A stretch of DNA of 64,000 nucleotides from Corticium candelabrum (GCF_963422355.1 NC_085090.1:2473411-2537410); one strand, 5' to 3'. Positions 1 through 11,899 are shown, numbered from the stretch's first letter. The notes: generated by a model from the sequence alone, not told the origin. Translations and numbers: made by a program.

Positions 1-366
1 TATGCTTTCGTGTACACCAGCCATCCATGCCACTGTCTTCATCAGTCATTGCAAAAACATTTAGTCATGTACGCTCATTATCGCATACCACGTACCAATG
101 TCAATCGAAAATTATTACTTAGATCTCCGAACCATAACCGTTGTTCTATGCGCAACATGAGATAGCAACTAAGAGGGATCCAAGTCCTCTGCAGTTGTAC
201 AGAAGAGATTTTTTGTGATGAACGCCATCAAACCGACCTCCCGAAGTCACGATCAAGACTGGTCCCTTCTGTAGTGTGCCTATACCTTCTCTCTGATCGC
301 ATCTGAACATCCCATGGGGTTTTAGAGTTAAAGGAAAACAAAAAGAAACCGAGCACAATGTACTCT

Positions 367-368
<2 letters not shown>
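1..368. other. No gene recognised
   Basis: Plain AT-rich sequence at the window edge. I see no conserved reading frame, splice-bounded exon or repeat boundary before the CA repeat that starts at 369. Confidence 0.5.
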
Positions 369-424
<56 letters not shown>

Positions 425-465
425 CCGTGCGCGCACAGACAGACAGACACACACACGCACGCACG

Positions 466-514
<49 letters not shown>
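369..514. repeat. (CA)n microsatellite pair, edge of duplicated segment
   Basis: Two long CA runs (about 369-422 and 467-514) are separated by a CA/CG/CAGA-rich spacer. The unique sequence just right of the second run (515-570) matches 12454-12512, so this microsatellite marks the left edge of the duplicated TPR segment. Cysteine/valine-rich and histidine/threonine-rich frames here are translations of the repeat, not proteins. Confidence 0.95.
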
Positions 515-515
515 C

Positions 516-1373
516 TCCTCACACACTCCGACTCTGTGAAATTTGTTTTGTTTACTCTAATGTGGTATTTACCTTTTGTAAAATTATGACAAAATGACTA
601 GTTCTAATAAGACACGTTAGGAACAACTTCGTTCCTCGCATTTGTAACTATTCTTTCTTATAAGGGTTCTAAGAATATTTCTAATTACTTTAGATACTTC
701 AGACCCCTAGTTCCTATATATGTAACACGATTGTTTGACAGTTTTTTAATGGTACACGTTGCTTGTAAATAGAAATTTTACTAACTCCGTACGTCCGCGT
801 ATGATGAGATCGTGCAGCAAGTTTCTATCTTGTCATCCAAACGTTGTCTTTTGTTAGGATATCAGTTTTGAAACAATTGCTTATATTGGCATCCAACTCA
901 TTATCCTGTCATTATCTTTACTCGATGAATGATGCCATGAGTTGATGTTACAAACAAAGAGCTCTCACAACTGCTGATGACTAGAGTTACAACGAAAGAG
1001 AATCAGAGTTATCTGTCGTATCGTGCGATGCAACTGTTGGTCCCTTCGTTGTCTTCTTTATATACTTGGCTCTTCTTGTACGTTTCATACTTACTGTTAT
1101 GCGGATGTTTGCAAGCGTTTAATCCATATTATTGTCCTTGCTAACAATCTATGGATGGTTTATCTAAAAATGACTTAGATATCGAAATTTGCCGTGAAAG
1201 TTAACTTACTTTGCAAGCAACAAATTATGAGATAGAATAGAATTGCCGTACTAAAGTTGCAAACCAATTGTAATTACTACCGACCATCTGATGAGGTTAT
1301 CCGGGCGATGCATTTAGGATGTTGATAAGCAAGTGGCATGCAGTGTGGATATAACATGAAACGATATGTAATA
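516..1373. other. 3' flank of TPR cassette copy 1; about 620 bp absent from copy 2
   Basis: Positions 515-570 and 1190-1373 match the equivalent flank of the second copy (12454-12691). The stretch from about 572 to 1189 has no counterpart there, so it is either an insertion in this copy or a deletion in the other. I see no coding region or recognisable transposon ends in it. Confidence 0.6.
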
Positions 1374-2410
1374 CTAACTTTTTGCAAATAGATCGTCTCG
1401 TGTAGGTGAAGAAGGTAGTCGTTGCAGGAATTGGTGCGATTTCTTATACCACACTATGGCTTCGTTGGAGTCTCCTCGCGAGAAAGAACAACCACCGACA
1501 CCGTTCATATCTGTAACACATCTCGTTGTAATAAGCTCACATTGATAATACTTCTAACAAAATACGAGAGAATCTCGTTATTTCACAGTGATTGTAGGTT
1601 ATTAGTAAATTTGTTTGTTTCAAGCTTTCTGCTTGTCTCTTTAAAACTCAATTGCATGCAATAGAATACTGTAACGGTTATTCATTTTGTCGCAATGTTT
1701 CAGTAAAATTGTTATCGTTTGTTGGATAGACGGACATATTCTACAAGTTGGAAACATAACGAGACAGCTGCACATCAAACCAATAGATTTAGTTTCCAGA
1801 ATGATCACGCGATGTTGGGTGAGTGAACGCAGTCTACAGATCATTATGATAGAAAGAAAGTCTAGACTACTGTACTCACACTCAGCCAATTGAGGATGTG
1901 ATGACGGCAATGTTGCGCTTGCAATATCGAACGCTTCTCTTGCCAATTTCCAAGCTTCATCTTTTCTGTCAAGTAAATCGTACGTATTGGAAAGATGATA
2001 TATAGCTAGGTAAACATGATAATATTAATATACATGTAATTATATATTTTATGACTCACGATTTCTTACCATGTGCTAAGGAGGGATGAGAAGATGAATA
2101 GCATGATCGGCTGATTGTGACAGCCTCCTCAATGAAACTCAAACTTTTCTCAAGTTTCCCAGTATCTCTGTAGCAGCAACCGAGATTGATGAGAGCTAAA
2201 ATAGAAAATATTGACTTATAATTTCCATCTTTCAAATATCTCAACATGTACTATTAGAAAAGTAGTAAGAGGTACAACTCTCCATATACGTACTCTTCAA
2301 CTTTCCCACTAGATTCCCGTCATGGCATCGCTCGAGAGACTCTTCGTATGTCTTTATCGCCTCGTTGTAGTTGCCGACACTTTGGTATGCAAGAGCAAGG
2401 CGATTTAGTG
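1374..2410 (-). CDS. TPR exon cassette, distant copy (4 terminal exons of an NB-ARC/TPR-type gene)
   Basis: Four minus-strand exons with good GT-AG sites: 2294-2410, 2070-2195, 1880-2005 and a terminal exon 1374-1510 ending in TAG. The first three are 117, 126 and 126 nt, all phase 1 to phase 1, each encoding one TPR of the kinesin-light-chain/nephrocystin-3 type (for example ALINLGCCYRDTGKLEKSL, with the usual A..N/L..Y...G....A spacing). The last exon carries a degenerate TPR and a short charged tail. No frameshift or stop interrupts it. No upstream exons (P-loop, effector) are attached here: beyond 2465 homology to the second copy stops and transposons begin. It is therefore either an orphan exon set or, because phases agree, a distant alternative 3' end for the gene at 12692-20925. 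TPR domains usually form the ligand- or partner-sensing end of NLR-like proteins. Confidence 0.7.
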
Positions 2411-2978
2411 CTATAAACACAAGCATAACATTAAATTTTGTGTAAATTAATATAATCTACATTATTTTATCTAATTATCTCAACATTATCATTTAGCTTT
2501 ACGTGCAGATTTGGTACATTGGAAAACATCATGTAGCTCTTGATAGAATAATTACAACCCCATCTACTTCTCTTTTGCAAGTCCATTTTCCTCTTTCATA
2601 AATTGTTTCAAGTACTAACACCACATATCGAATAGCAGCACTCATATCTACTAAGACTATATGGCTTTTCTAATTCGCTAACTACCGAGCACTTTACCTA
2701 CTGGTAACAGGAAGTCCGTTATCAAGTCCGTTATCAGATGCATTTATTTACTACTAGATACATGCCCCGTGCTTCGTACGGGCAGGATACTGCATAGCGT
2801 TCTGACGAAAGACGCAGTGAACACATCACATGCAAGCTTGTTGCAATGTCCCGAATGTGATGACTGAATTCGAATCTTGCTCTTCGCTCTTGTTTCGATA
2901 GAAGTAGACATACTCCCCGTGTATCGCTTGCTGCAGAAAACGTGTAAGTTGAATTTGCAATCAGAATTTGGAGAGAAA
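2411..2978. other. Flank between TPR cassette and Gypsy-A
   Basis: The first 55 bases still match the corresponding intron in copy 2. The rest is AT-rich and has no recognised gene apart from the Helitron-like end annotated separately. Confidence 0.5.
2754..2784 (-). mobile_element. Helitron-like 3' terminus
   Basis: Read on the minus strand there is a GC-rich 7-bp stem with a 3-nt loop (CCCGTAC GAA GCACGGG, one G-T wobble), then a short spacer and CTAG followed by T. A 3' hairpin a few bases before CTRR, with insertion before a T, is the established signature of Helitron ends. The element would extend to higher coordinates; I did not find its 5' TC end, and no Rep/helicase reading frame is present, so it would be non-autonomous or truncated by the Gypsy insertion at 2979. 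Confidence 0.5.
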
Positions 2979-3099
2979 TGTGATGCAGTAATATAATAGT
3001 TTCACGTCTTACTGAACGCTAGTACATCAGTGGTTATATAACACATCACTTACTTATAATACATCAGTCTTTTTACCTGCAGTCGCCGTGTGTACCACA
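2979..3099 (+). repeat. Gypsy-A 5' LTR (121 bp)
   Basis: Starts TGTGATG, ends CCACA. It matches 7316-7318 joined to 11900-12018 along its length with a few substitutions. Directly downstream lies ttagtgaccggagtgg, which resembles a Gypsy primer-binding site. The LTR is unusually short for a Gypsy element. Confidence 0.75.
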
Positions 3100-3170
3100 T
3101 TAGTGACCGGAGTGGGATTTTAGAATGCAACGTTATGCGCCTCAGGTTTTCGATGAAACTAAAAATTTAC

Positions 3171-4026
3171 TTTCCTTTCTGACCGTATTACTGTCTGTAC
3201 AGCACTTAAAGATTTTGAGGGAGAGAAGAAGGCACCCGCCCTAGCATCCCAATTAGAAGGGGCGGTGTTTGAGAACTATCGACGTCTGGACAGTAAGGAA
3301 AAGCAAGATTTTGATATCGTTGCTTCAATAAAGGAGTTCCTTGGTGGGGCAATAGATAGGCGGCTCGCGGTGGAGGAGTTGCACGGCAGAAAATGGAAAC
3401 AGTTTGAAGAACCTCCAGTGGCGTTCGCCTACGACATTGACAGGTTAGTATGACTAGCGTATCCGAGGTTTGATAGTGGGTCTGCGATTACTTTGGCCAG
3501 AGACGCCTTTCTAGATGGTCTACCAAGGGAATTCCAAATTATGCTGAGAAGAGACAAGACTACTAACGCTAAAGGTGTCAAAGAATTAGCTGAGGAAGTA
3601 AACCAACTTCGATTAGCTAAAATTCCCTCAGTTAGACCGGCACCGGCAAATGCAAGCCCAGTCAATCAAAGCAGTTTAGCGGCTTCAGCAGTCAATCAAG
3701 TTTCCGGATGTGACATGGAAATCTACAACGATATGTCATCCACTCGTCAGACAGTTACCGCTTTCGGCAACGACAGCTTAGACACCCAAGCGACAGTGCA
3801 GTCGATGAGTGGTCGCGGTCGGAGGTGGACACCTAAAAGGAAGTATCAGCAACCTGGAGACCCAATGCTTGTTAAGAGATGTTATAGTTGTGGTGATATT
3901 AACCACCTCCAGTCTAGTTGTTCTCACTTCCATGATTGTCATCGATGTTTGAGATCGGGCATGTTGCCCGGAACTGTATCGCTGCATCTCCTGCATCAAA
4001 GAGAGGAGGTCAGGTCACAAGTTTAG
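3171..4026 (+). pseudogene. Gypsy-A gag
   Basis: Retroelement capsid/nucleocapsid region. The reading runs through at least one stop near 3452. The C-terminal part carries a CCHC-type zinc knuckle (CYSCGDINHLQSSC at about 3880-3925) followed by a second, damaged one. The product would package the element RNA. It is clearly non-functional as it stands. Confidence 0.7.
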
Positions 4027-4059
4027 CCACGGCTCTTCACGGTCTAATTATGGTTACCG

Positions 4060-5345
4060 CGCTAATATTGACCAGCAACCTCTATTCTTTTTGGTGGATG
4101 CAGGAGCAGACATCAGCTTGATACCACTTGATGTTGTTTAGATGAACCACATAACAGTTAGAAAGAATATTGTTCGCCAACCAATAATGGTTGATGCTAT
4201 TACCTTACAGTGTGAGGAAACTGTAACTACGTCGTTTAGTTGGGATCTCAAAAGGTATACTGTTTATTTTACGTTGTGAAAGGAATCGACTGTTGGGTTT
4301 GGGCACTGATATTCTGTCGACCCTTGAGGTCCAGATAGATGTTATTAATAGAAAGTTGTTCTTGAAAGGGTAAGAAGTGACAACACTCCAAACAGTCAAA
4401 TCAGACCCAACAAGGTCTGAAGTGCGTTTATTGAAGTTTGGTCGGGTGTATTCACCAAGCAGTGCACTAGTCGAGCCTTGTCAAGAAACCTCCATTTGGG
4501 GAAATATACACTTCAATGTTGCTAGTAAATGGACAGGAATTGTGGAAGTAGTATGTGAGTTATTTGAACTTTCAAGACTTTTGGGATGTGCTACCTATTG
4601 TGTTGGAGGAAAAGGAACAGATGTTTCGGTGAGAGTTAATAATGTCTGCACAGAACCTGTAGTAATACATAAAGACAGAGTTTGGCCGAATTTACTGAAG
4701 CAACTGCATTGCATGGAGTAGATCGAAGACCAGTTGCTTCAAATACCAATATTTACAACCCAATGGTTGACATAGATCTGGGTGAGCCTTTGAGCTGTGA
4801 TGAGAAAAAACAATTAGAGAATCTTCTAAAACGTCATCGAGACGTGTTCGCTTATCCAGGCAATGAAGGGTATTCAGTGGATGTTGAACATACGATTCAG
4901 CTTACTACCGAAACTCCAATAACTTGCCGACCTCGACGTCTACCTACAAGATGAAAAACTGAGGTTGAAGATGTGGTGAGACGATTACGGCGAGATGGGA
5001 GAATTCGACCATCTACTTCTGGACATGCGGCACCTATATGTCCAGTTAGAAAGGGTGATGGGAGTCTTCGTGTATGCGTAGACTACAGACAGTTAAATGG
5101 TAAAACTAAAGACACAGAAATACCATCTGGGAATCTTCAAGGGGTGATTGAGTCACTATCAGGAGCGAAATTTTTAGCATCTTGGACGTGGCAAGAGGAT
5201 ATATTATCAAGTGCCAATCGTGGAAAAGGATAAGAAAATGACAGCTTTCCGGACATCTTCAGGTTTGTATAAACTCAAAAAATGCCCTTTGGTTTGAAAG
5301 AAGCTCAAGCAACGTTTTGTCGAATAATGTCACTAGTTCTGGAAC
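4060..5345 (+). pseudogene. Gypsy-A protease and reverse transcriptase, RT core deleted
   Basis: A retropepsin active site (DAG in VDAGADISLI, about 4093-4122) is followed by the RT N-terminal fingers. The conserved CVDYRQLN lies near 5070-5095 and MPFGLKEAQATF near 5282-5317. The text then jumps straight into RNase H sequence: the palm motif with the catalytic aspartates, the thumb and the connection are missing, a deletion of roughly 600-700 bp judged against the family order. Several stops and frameshifts (e.g. after 4140, near 4953 and 5231) also interrupt it. Confidence 0.75.
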
Positions 5346-5349
5346 AGTT

Positions 5350-7315
5350 AACACCAATTCAGCTAATTGGTGCAATATGCAACCGATTGCATATTTTAGT
5401 AGAGTTTTATCTAAGACAGAGAGACGGTACTCTAAATATGATACAGAATTTCTTGCAGTCGTTATGGCAAGTCGTCACTTTCGACAACATTTGCTTGGAA
5501 CAAAATTTTTGCTGCGGACTAATCATTTTCCAACTCCAATATCTATCTACTGCCAAAGACCCATGGGGCCGTCGTGCCAGATGGATAGCGGAATTACAAG
5601 AATACTGTTTCACTACTGAATACATAAAAGGAGATCAAAATATAGTGGCGGATGCTCACAGTCGTCTTGGATTTAGAAAGACAATATAACAAGTCCCGCG
5701 TCATTGTTTTCGCCTCAAGAAAGCTCAGCAAAAGTTTGTATGTTGAGCGGCTGTTGGACGACAACACTTTCAATGACTTCCAGAGGAGAAATCTTGTGCT
5801 ATCAGCTGCATATAGCCATTTTAGTGGAGATACATTAAAGCAATTGAGTTTTGATCATCCAGAACAACTACAAGTGCAACGTTTACTACGGAAGAAGTTA
5901 ACGCTATCTAAAGATGGAATATTACATAGAAAATCACCTCAAGGGGATTCGCAGATTGTCGTACCTATTGCTCTGGTAGCTGAAGTACTTCGGCCGGCGC
6001 ATGATAATGCTTTCTCAGGACATCAGAGTGTCAAGAAGACCTTGACTCGGATATTGGATCGATTTTGGTGGAGCACTGTAAACAAAGATGTAATGGAATA
6101 TACCAAATCTTGTCATACATGTGGGGAAAGGATGCCATCACATCAAAGAGCGCAAGCTCCTTTGAAAGAACGCCGTATAGCAGAGAAATCGTTTGAGAGA
6201 GTCGAAATAGACATTAAAGAACCGTTACCTCGAACCGACCAGGGATCACAACTTATATTAGTTATTCAGGATGCATTTTATAAATATGTAGAATTGTGCC
6301 CATTGCAACGGCAGACCACAGAAAAAGTAAGTTGCAAGATTCAAGAATGTTTTGGTAGATATGGACTGCCAGAAGTAGTTAATTCCAACAATGGAACATT
6401 TTTCACAAGTCGAGCTTTTGAGCAATTTTTTAGCCAACATGGAATACTAAGTCAACGGCATATCACCCCCAAGCAAATGGTGCGGTAGAACGTTTTAATA
6501 GGACATCGGAAGAAATGCTAGCAAAAGTGATAGGTTCTAACCATAGAACATGGCCAAACCATCTGACGCAAGTCCAACTGGCCTATAATACGTCGTATCA
6601 TGAGTCGATTGGAGATATTCCATATTGAGTTATTTTCAAAGAGATGCCTAGAACATTGCTACAAGCTGCAGCATATTCTGTGTGCAAGATAACAAGGCAC
6701 AAGACGACATCACCAATGGCTTAGGTAGAGAACAGTTTGATATCTGTTCCTAGCATACACCAAAAGGTAAAGAAAAGCTACAGTCATAAGTCAAATGAAA
6801 GACAAAGACAGTACAACTAATTAAAGTTGTACTTCACCCCATACAGTGTTGGAGATGTAGTGTGGATTACACGTCCTAGTGGATGGAAACAAGTATTTCG
6901 TTCTTTCTGTCCACGATGGATTGAACCTTATAAAGTTGTTAAAAAGATATCCGACGTACTAAACAAGGTTCGTCAACCATATGGGAGGAAAGATGTGACT
7001 CTCCATCATGATAAAATAAAACAATATCTAAAACCTAACTTTCGTTTTACAGATATTAGAACAGATGTAAACCAACAGAGATATCTTTTGAATACTAAAA
7101 CAAATGTAAACCAACAGAGAGAGATTCTTTTAGATATTTTTACAGACTCTGAGGATAATCCGAAAGAGTTACCTGATCCCTTTGAATCAGATTCTAACTC
7201 AAGTACTAAAGCTTCGCAAGCACTTAGAAGATCTCAACGTCAAAGATTTCGCCCACAATATCTGAATGATTATATTGAAGACTTGGACTTTAGCCTTTCG
7301 TCTGAGGGGGAGTAA
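5350..7315 (+). pseudogene. Gypsy-A RNase H and integrase
   Basis: RNase H is recognisable (AYFSRVLSKTERRYSKYD; the usual TDH is TNH here). The integrase has an HHCC zinc-binding domain (H...H about 6000-6025, CHTC about 6112-6123) and a core in which the second catalytic aspartate is replaced (NSNNG instead of SDNG at about 6379-6396). A frameshift near 6475 separates the core from the glutamate region (NGAVERFNR, near 6478-6500). The C-terminal domain follows at 6827-7315. It would have inserted element cDNA in the genome; it is now dead. Confidence 0.75.
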
Positions 7316-7318
7316 TGT

Positions 7319-7411
7319 TGTGATATATTCTATATATTAGATAGAACTACTATTCCCGCTCGCGCTCTCTTATTCGCGTTCCCGGATTAGACCGAGTCCC
7401 GTACTACCACA
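7319..7411 (-). repeat. Gypsy-B 3' LTR (93 bp)
   Basis: Same length as and clearly similar to 11807-11899, with scattered substitutions between the two. LTRs of 93 bp are short for Gypsy elements. Confidence 0.8.
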
Positions 7412-7897
7412 TTCCTTACCCTCTCCTCAACAAAAAATAACACAAAAGGACAACAACAAAAAATTACAGTCATATTGTTAACTGCTCAAAAGTCTTCTCT
7501 CTGCAGCTATCTCTAAAAATAACAAACACTAAAGTCATCTCGTTAGCTACTTATAAGTCTAGTCTCTTGGGTGCCTTCCTCACTTGTTGTGAACCCCGGA
7601 GTTCCGTCATTTGGGGTTCCCTCTTTCCGTTCTAATAGTATCCGCTGGTCAAATTCGAGATTTGTTGTCTCCCTTTAGAGCGATTTCCCCCTTCTCTGTC
7701 TGGTTGTCTGTTTGTACCGGCGTCTGTGCCGAAACTTCTTCGCCCTCTTTTCCTTGAGAATCTCCCCTCTGCTCTTCTTTTCTCTCCCCTGTTTGTTGAT
7801 GGGTCTCTTTGTTTCTCTTGCGAGTGTGCCGCGGGCTCGCCAACATCTCCTTCGTATATAACTGGTTGTTTGTCCTCCGATGTGCAATTGGTGTCCG
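7412..7897. other. Gypsy-B 3' untranslated region
   Basis: Between the integrase end and the 3' LTR. Contains the polypurine tract at about 7412-7428 (minus-strand sense) and otherwise pyrimidine-rich sequence with no conserved frame. Confidence 0.6.
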
Positions 7898-8981
7898 TTA
7901 CATTTCCTCACGTTTGTATCTGGCTTTAATGTGGTTCTGATGCCGCTTCACAATACGTCCATCCCGCAACCGGCAAGTAAACGATAAAGGGCCGTGCTGT
8001 TCTCGAATATGTGCTCGAATCCATTGAGGACCAGTCCCGAAATTGCGGACATATACATCTTGTTGTGTGCTAAATGCCCGGTTTCGAGCCTTGTTGTCGT
8101 GATGTTGTTTCTGCTCACTGTGCTTTCTACGTACTCTCTCTGCAATGTTTGGTTTCGCCAAATCTAATAAGGTCTTTGATTTTCGCCAGAGAAGTAGCTT
8201 GGCTGGTGTTATTCCCGTTGTCGTGTGAGGCGTGTTCCGGTAGGCCATTAACACTCGTTGTAATTTTTCTGAAACGTTCCTACTTCTATCTTTTCAAACC
8301 TTGTTTCAACGTTTTGTACCATCCGTTCAGCAAGCCCGTTTGAAGCGGGGTGATACGGCGCTGACTTGATGTGTGTAATACCGTTTGATCTGCAAACAAC
8401 TCAGATTCTTGACTTGTGAAACAAGAGCCATTATCGGATACTATGATGTCCGGCATACCGTGAGTTGCAATGGATGCTCGGATAATCTCAATTATTGCCC
8501 GTGACGTATCTGATGACACGGTGTGCACCTCTAACCATTTTGGAAACGCGTCAATTATGACCAAAAGCATTCTTCCCATAAACTGACTCAAGTAGTCTAC
8601 GTGTAATCACGACCACCGGCGGTTTGGCCACTCCCACGGATGTAATGGGGCCACTGAAGGCATCCTCTCGTGTTCCTGACACCGACAACATGATTTCACT
8701 ACTCGTTCCAAATCAGCATCGATCTTCGGCCACCGGAAATACCTTCTTGCTAGGGCCTCCGCTTTACAAATGCTGGGATGGCCCTCGTGCAATGTGTCTA
8801 GCACTTTTGTCCTCGTTCGTGGGGGACTGCTACACGGTGAGTCCACATTCCGCATCCGTCCTGAACTGAGTTCATTTTGACTGTCCCAGCATGCCTTGAA
8901 GTCCTCCCATTTGCATAAACTGTATTGGACAACGATTTTGGCCATCCAGTCAGTACCCACGAACGGACAACTGACAAACAA
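7898..8981 (-). pseudogene. Gypsy-B integrase
   Basis: Zinc-binding HHCC domain (HEGH ... CCRCQ) at 8607-8981. Core with two visible catalytic aspartates (IIDAFPKW and VSDNGS) at 8286-8591; the glutamate region is scrambled by a frameshift near 8330. The C-terminal part at 7898-8254 (YRNTPHTTTGITPAKLL) is typical of the Gypsy integrase end. Inactive as it stands. Confidence 0.8.
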
Positions 8982-9107
8982 GGCTCTTACACGTTTGAGC
9001 CTCTATTTGTTGGGCCGTCACTGGCGATTCGTCTAACTGCTCCAAGACTAAAACAACTTCACTCGGCGCTTACTCTTCGGGTTCCTTAACTTGTAGTGGT
9101 AAACGGC

Positions 9108-9719
9108 TCAATGCATCTGCATTGACATTCTGGGACTCTGCCATGTATCGTAAATGATAGGTGTAAGCCGCCAATTCAACCCCCAACGTTGAACTCTACA
9201 AGAGGCCATTTCGTAAATGGCTTTCCCTTCTTGACTTAGTCCAAGCAGCGGCTTGTGGTCCGTCATGAGAGTGAACAACCGGCCACACACGTACTTATGG
9301 AATTTATCCAGGCCAAACACCACGGCCAACGCCTCCTTGTCGACCTGAGAGTATTTCTTTTCCGTATTGTTTAATGAACGCGACGCAAACGCGACCTGGC
9401 GTTCCGTTCCATTTGGCCATCTGTGAGACAGGCCTGCACCTACTCCGTACGGAGAAGCATCGCAGGATACGACAATGTCCAGGTGGGAATCATAACATGC
9501 CAACACTTAATGGGAAAACAACTTCCTTTTGGCCTCCTTGAACGCTATCTGCTGTTTCCTTCCCCAATGCCAACGTACTCCTTTCTGGAGCAGTTCATGT
9601 AATGGCGCTAGTGTGGTGGAAAGCCGAGGTAGAAATCGGTTGTAGTAGTTTATCAGTCCCAAAAAACTGCGTAATTCCTGAAGGTTACACGGAGCCGGGG
9701 CTTCCCTGATTGCTTTCAC
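9108..9719 (-). pseudogene. Gypsy-B RT thumb/connection and RNase H
   Basis: 9507-9719 encodes the connection (LRSFLGLINYYNRFLP). A stop separates it from RNase H at 9108-9506, which keeps the expected acidic residues (CDAS, KEALAV, TDHKPL). A plain RT-RNase H continuation of the Gypsy-B pol gene. Confidence 0.8.
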
Positions 9720-9805
9720 TTTTCCTGGATCGGGCTGAAACCCTGGTCATCTATGACGTAACCAAGATACTTGACCGATGTCTCCATGAACGTGCACTTG
9801 TCTTT

Positions 9806-10823
9806 TCATAACCTAAATTCTGCGTTTTCTAATCTTTGCAACACCTGCTCCAACCGTTCTGCGTGTTCTGCTTCCGTCGCCCCTATGAAGAGAATGTTGT
9901 CCAAGTAGTTGTCAACGCCTGGAATTCCTCTGAGAACACTCTCTAAAACTCTCTGAAAAATGATGGGTTCCGACAATATCCGAACGGTAATCTCATAAAC
10001 TGGAAAGTCCCCTTTGTGTGTTGATCGTTGTGTACTTTTGCGATTCCGCCGATAAAGGAAATTGGTTGTAAGCATGGCTCAGGTCGAGCTTGGAAAAATA
10101 ATTCCCTTGAGACAATTTTGCTAGAATGTCTTCCACCTTGGGAACTGGATAAGTGTCCAGCTGTGCCGCTCGGTTGACTGTTTGTTTAAAATCACCGCAT
10201 ATGTGTATTGATCTATCTGGTTTCACCACGGGTACGATGGGTGCCGCCCAAGTTGCATGTTCCACCGGTCTGAGAATTCCCTCTGCTTCTATCTTCTTCA
10301 ACTGGTCGTCTACTCGTTGTCTCAAAGCGTACGAAACACTGCCTGCTTTACAGAAACGTTGTGTTTCGTTAGGATCAATCACAATAGCCGCCGCTGGCCC
10401 CATGTATTCACCTAATTCTTTCTGAAAAAGAGCTTGGTGTCTTGTCACTACCTCTGCTGGCCGTGGCGTATCCCGGACTCTAAAAATCTGGTGCCAGTCT
10501 AATATCAACTGCTGCAGCCCGTCCCTGCCCAATAAACTGGATCCCTTGCCCCTGACAACTAGCATTGAAAGCTTGACCTTCTGTCCTGTATTGTTGACGC
10601 CCACTTGTACCTGAATCTCTCCTACCACCTGAATAGTGTCTCCCGTGTACGTCTTCAATCGCTTGTTGGTTGTTTTCAACATAGGAGTGGTCCATCCTCT
10701 CCATGTTCGCCGATATGTCTCTTCCGATATCAAAGACACCGACGCCCCTGTGTCGAGTTCCATATTGAGTACTTTGCCGCTGGCCTCCACTGAAACCCAT
10801 ATTGGTTCAACCCTCCCTGGCAC
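9806..10823 (-). pseudogene. Gypsy-B protease and reverse transcriptase
   Basis: The retropepsin motif LDTGAS is intact near the start. RT fingers and palm follow (HICGDFKQTVNRAAQ; YFSKLDLSHAYNQ). A frameshift near 10020 separates these from the second half. The catalytic motif reads YLDN (about 9890-9901) where the family has YLDD, so the second metal-binding aspartate is lost. Confidence 0.8.
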
Positions 10824-10955
10824 TGTTTTCTTGACATATCATGTGTTTTTTTCAATTTCGTCCACTTTCTCTAGAAACTCTTCTTCGTGTACCAACTTGG
10901 TCTGTTGAGGTACGTGGTCTTTCTTAGTACTCTTTATCCTAGTGCTTGTACCTGC

Positions 10956-11707
10956 TCAGCAAACTTCGGCGATGTGCCCCCATGTCTTGCAAACAAAACA
11001 CACCGTATTTTTGAATCTACAAGTACTGTGTGTGTGGTTTGTTCCTATACACCTTTGGCAGTGTAAATTACGCCTTGCTAGGGTGCTACGACCCGATCCT
11101 TGGCCGGACTCCTTGAGTTGATGAACCGATTCCTGGTGAGTTTCGTCTTCCTTTACCAAATCCTTCTGCACTGCTGCCACGTTCTTCCCAGCTGTCTCCA
11201 TGGATCTAGCAATCTCCCACGCCTTCTGGAATGTCAAATTGCTCTTTGTAAACAGACGTTGCTTGGTGCGATCATCCCTCACTCAACACACCAATCTGTC
11301 ACGAAGGTGGTCGTCTAGGCGATCTTCAAACTCACAAACTCTGCCAGTTCTCGCAGCTTTGCAATAAACGTAGAGACATCTTCCTGTAACTGTTGGATGC
11401 GTGTGTTGAATTTGTATCTCTGGACTGTCACTGTTGGACGAGGGTTGTAGTGATTCTGTAGCGTTTCGCACAAATTTTCATACGGTGTGTCTGCAGGCTT
11501 GCTGGGTCCTACCAGACTACGTAACAGATGATAAGTCTGCTTACCACACGAGTTCAACAGAATTGCTCGTTTCCTGTTTTCATCTACAGGTGATATGCCA
11601 TTTGCTACAAAAATCTGTTCTAGGCGTTCCTGATACACACCCCACTCTTCCGTCTTAGCTTCATATTCGTCAAATCGGCTGATTGGAAGCAAAACGGAAA
11701 CTGACAT
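10956..11707 (-). pseudogene. Gypsy-B gag
   Basis: Begins at an ATG 99 bp inside the 5' LTR. The N-terminal part encodes a capsid-like helical region, and the C-terminal part two zinc-knuckle-like clusters (CQRCIGTNHTHSTC and CFVCKTWGHIAEVC). One frameshift (near 11330) and one in-frame TGA (about 11280) break it. Confidence 0.75.
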
Positions 11708-11806
11708 GGCATGACCGCATGTGGGGCCCCATCCCCAACCTTATTGGCCTGACCTGGTTCCGCTGCGCGATCTTGCTCCACTTACATTGTTGATTCTCGT
11801 CGCCAA

Positions 11807-11899
11807 TGTGCTCTATTCTATTTATTAGATATAACTAATATTCCCGCTCAAGCTCTCTTACTCTGGTTCCCGGACTAGATCGAGTCCTGTACTACCACA
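11807..11899 (-). repeat. Gypsy-B 5' LTR (93 bp)
   Basis: Paired with 7319-7411. On the minus strand it starts TGTGGTAGTAC and ends GCACA, directly before ttggcgacgag. Confidence 0.8.

Larger units (their letters stand above)
360..2465. repeat. Duplicated segment, copy 1
   Basis: Direct duplicate of about 12340-13630. Matching parts are the CA-repeat edge, the 3' flank, all four TPR exons and their introns. Differences: about 620 bp extra at 572-1189 and about 160 bp extra inside the last intron (about 1703-1862) in this copy. The two copies lie in the same orientation. Confidence 0.85.
7319..11899 (-). mobile_element. Gypsy-B LTR retrotransposon nested in Gypsy-A 3' LTR
   Basis: A complete but damaged Gypsy element on the minus strand. 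The two LTRs are 93 bp each (11807-11899 at its 5' side, 7319-7411 at its 3' side), both TG...CA on the element strand. Next to the 5' LTR lies ttggcgacgag, the common Gypsy sequence after the LTR; next to the 3' LTR is the polypurine tract gaggagagggtaaggaa. Order gag, protease-RT, RNase H, integrase. It sits three bases into the Gypsy-A 3' LTR. The 5-bp flanks are aatgt and gatgt, so a target duplication is imperfect at best. Confidence 0.85.

Noticed and set aside
146..597. Overlapping Cys-Val and His-Thr reading frames
   Set aside because: Pure translation of a CA/TG microsatellite on both strands. The same applies near 12.3, 23.9-24.5, 26.4 and 42.7-43.1 kb.
10153..10908. Plus-strand frames across the Gypsy-B pol gene
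   Set aside because: Antisense shadows of the protease/RT gene.
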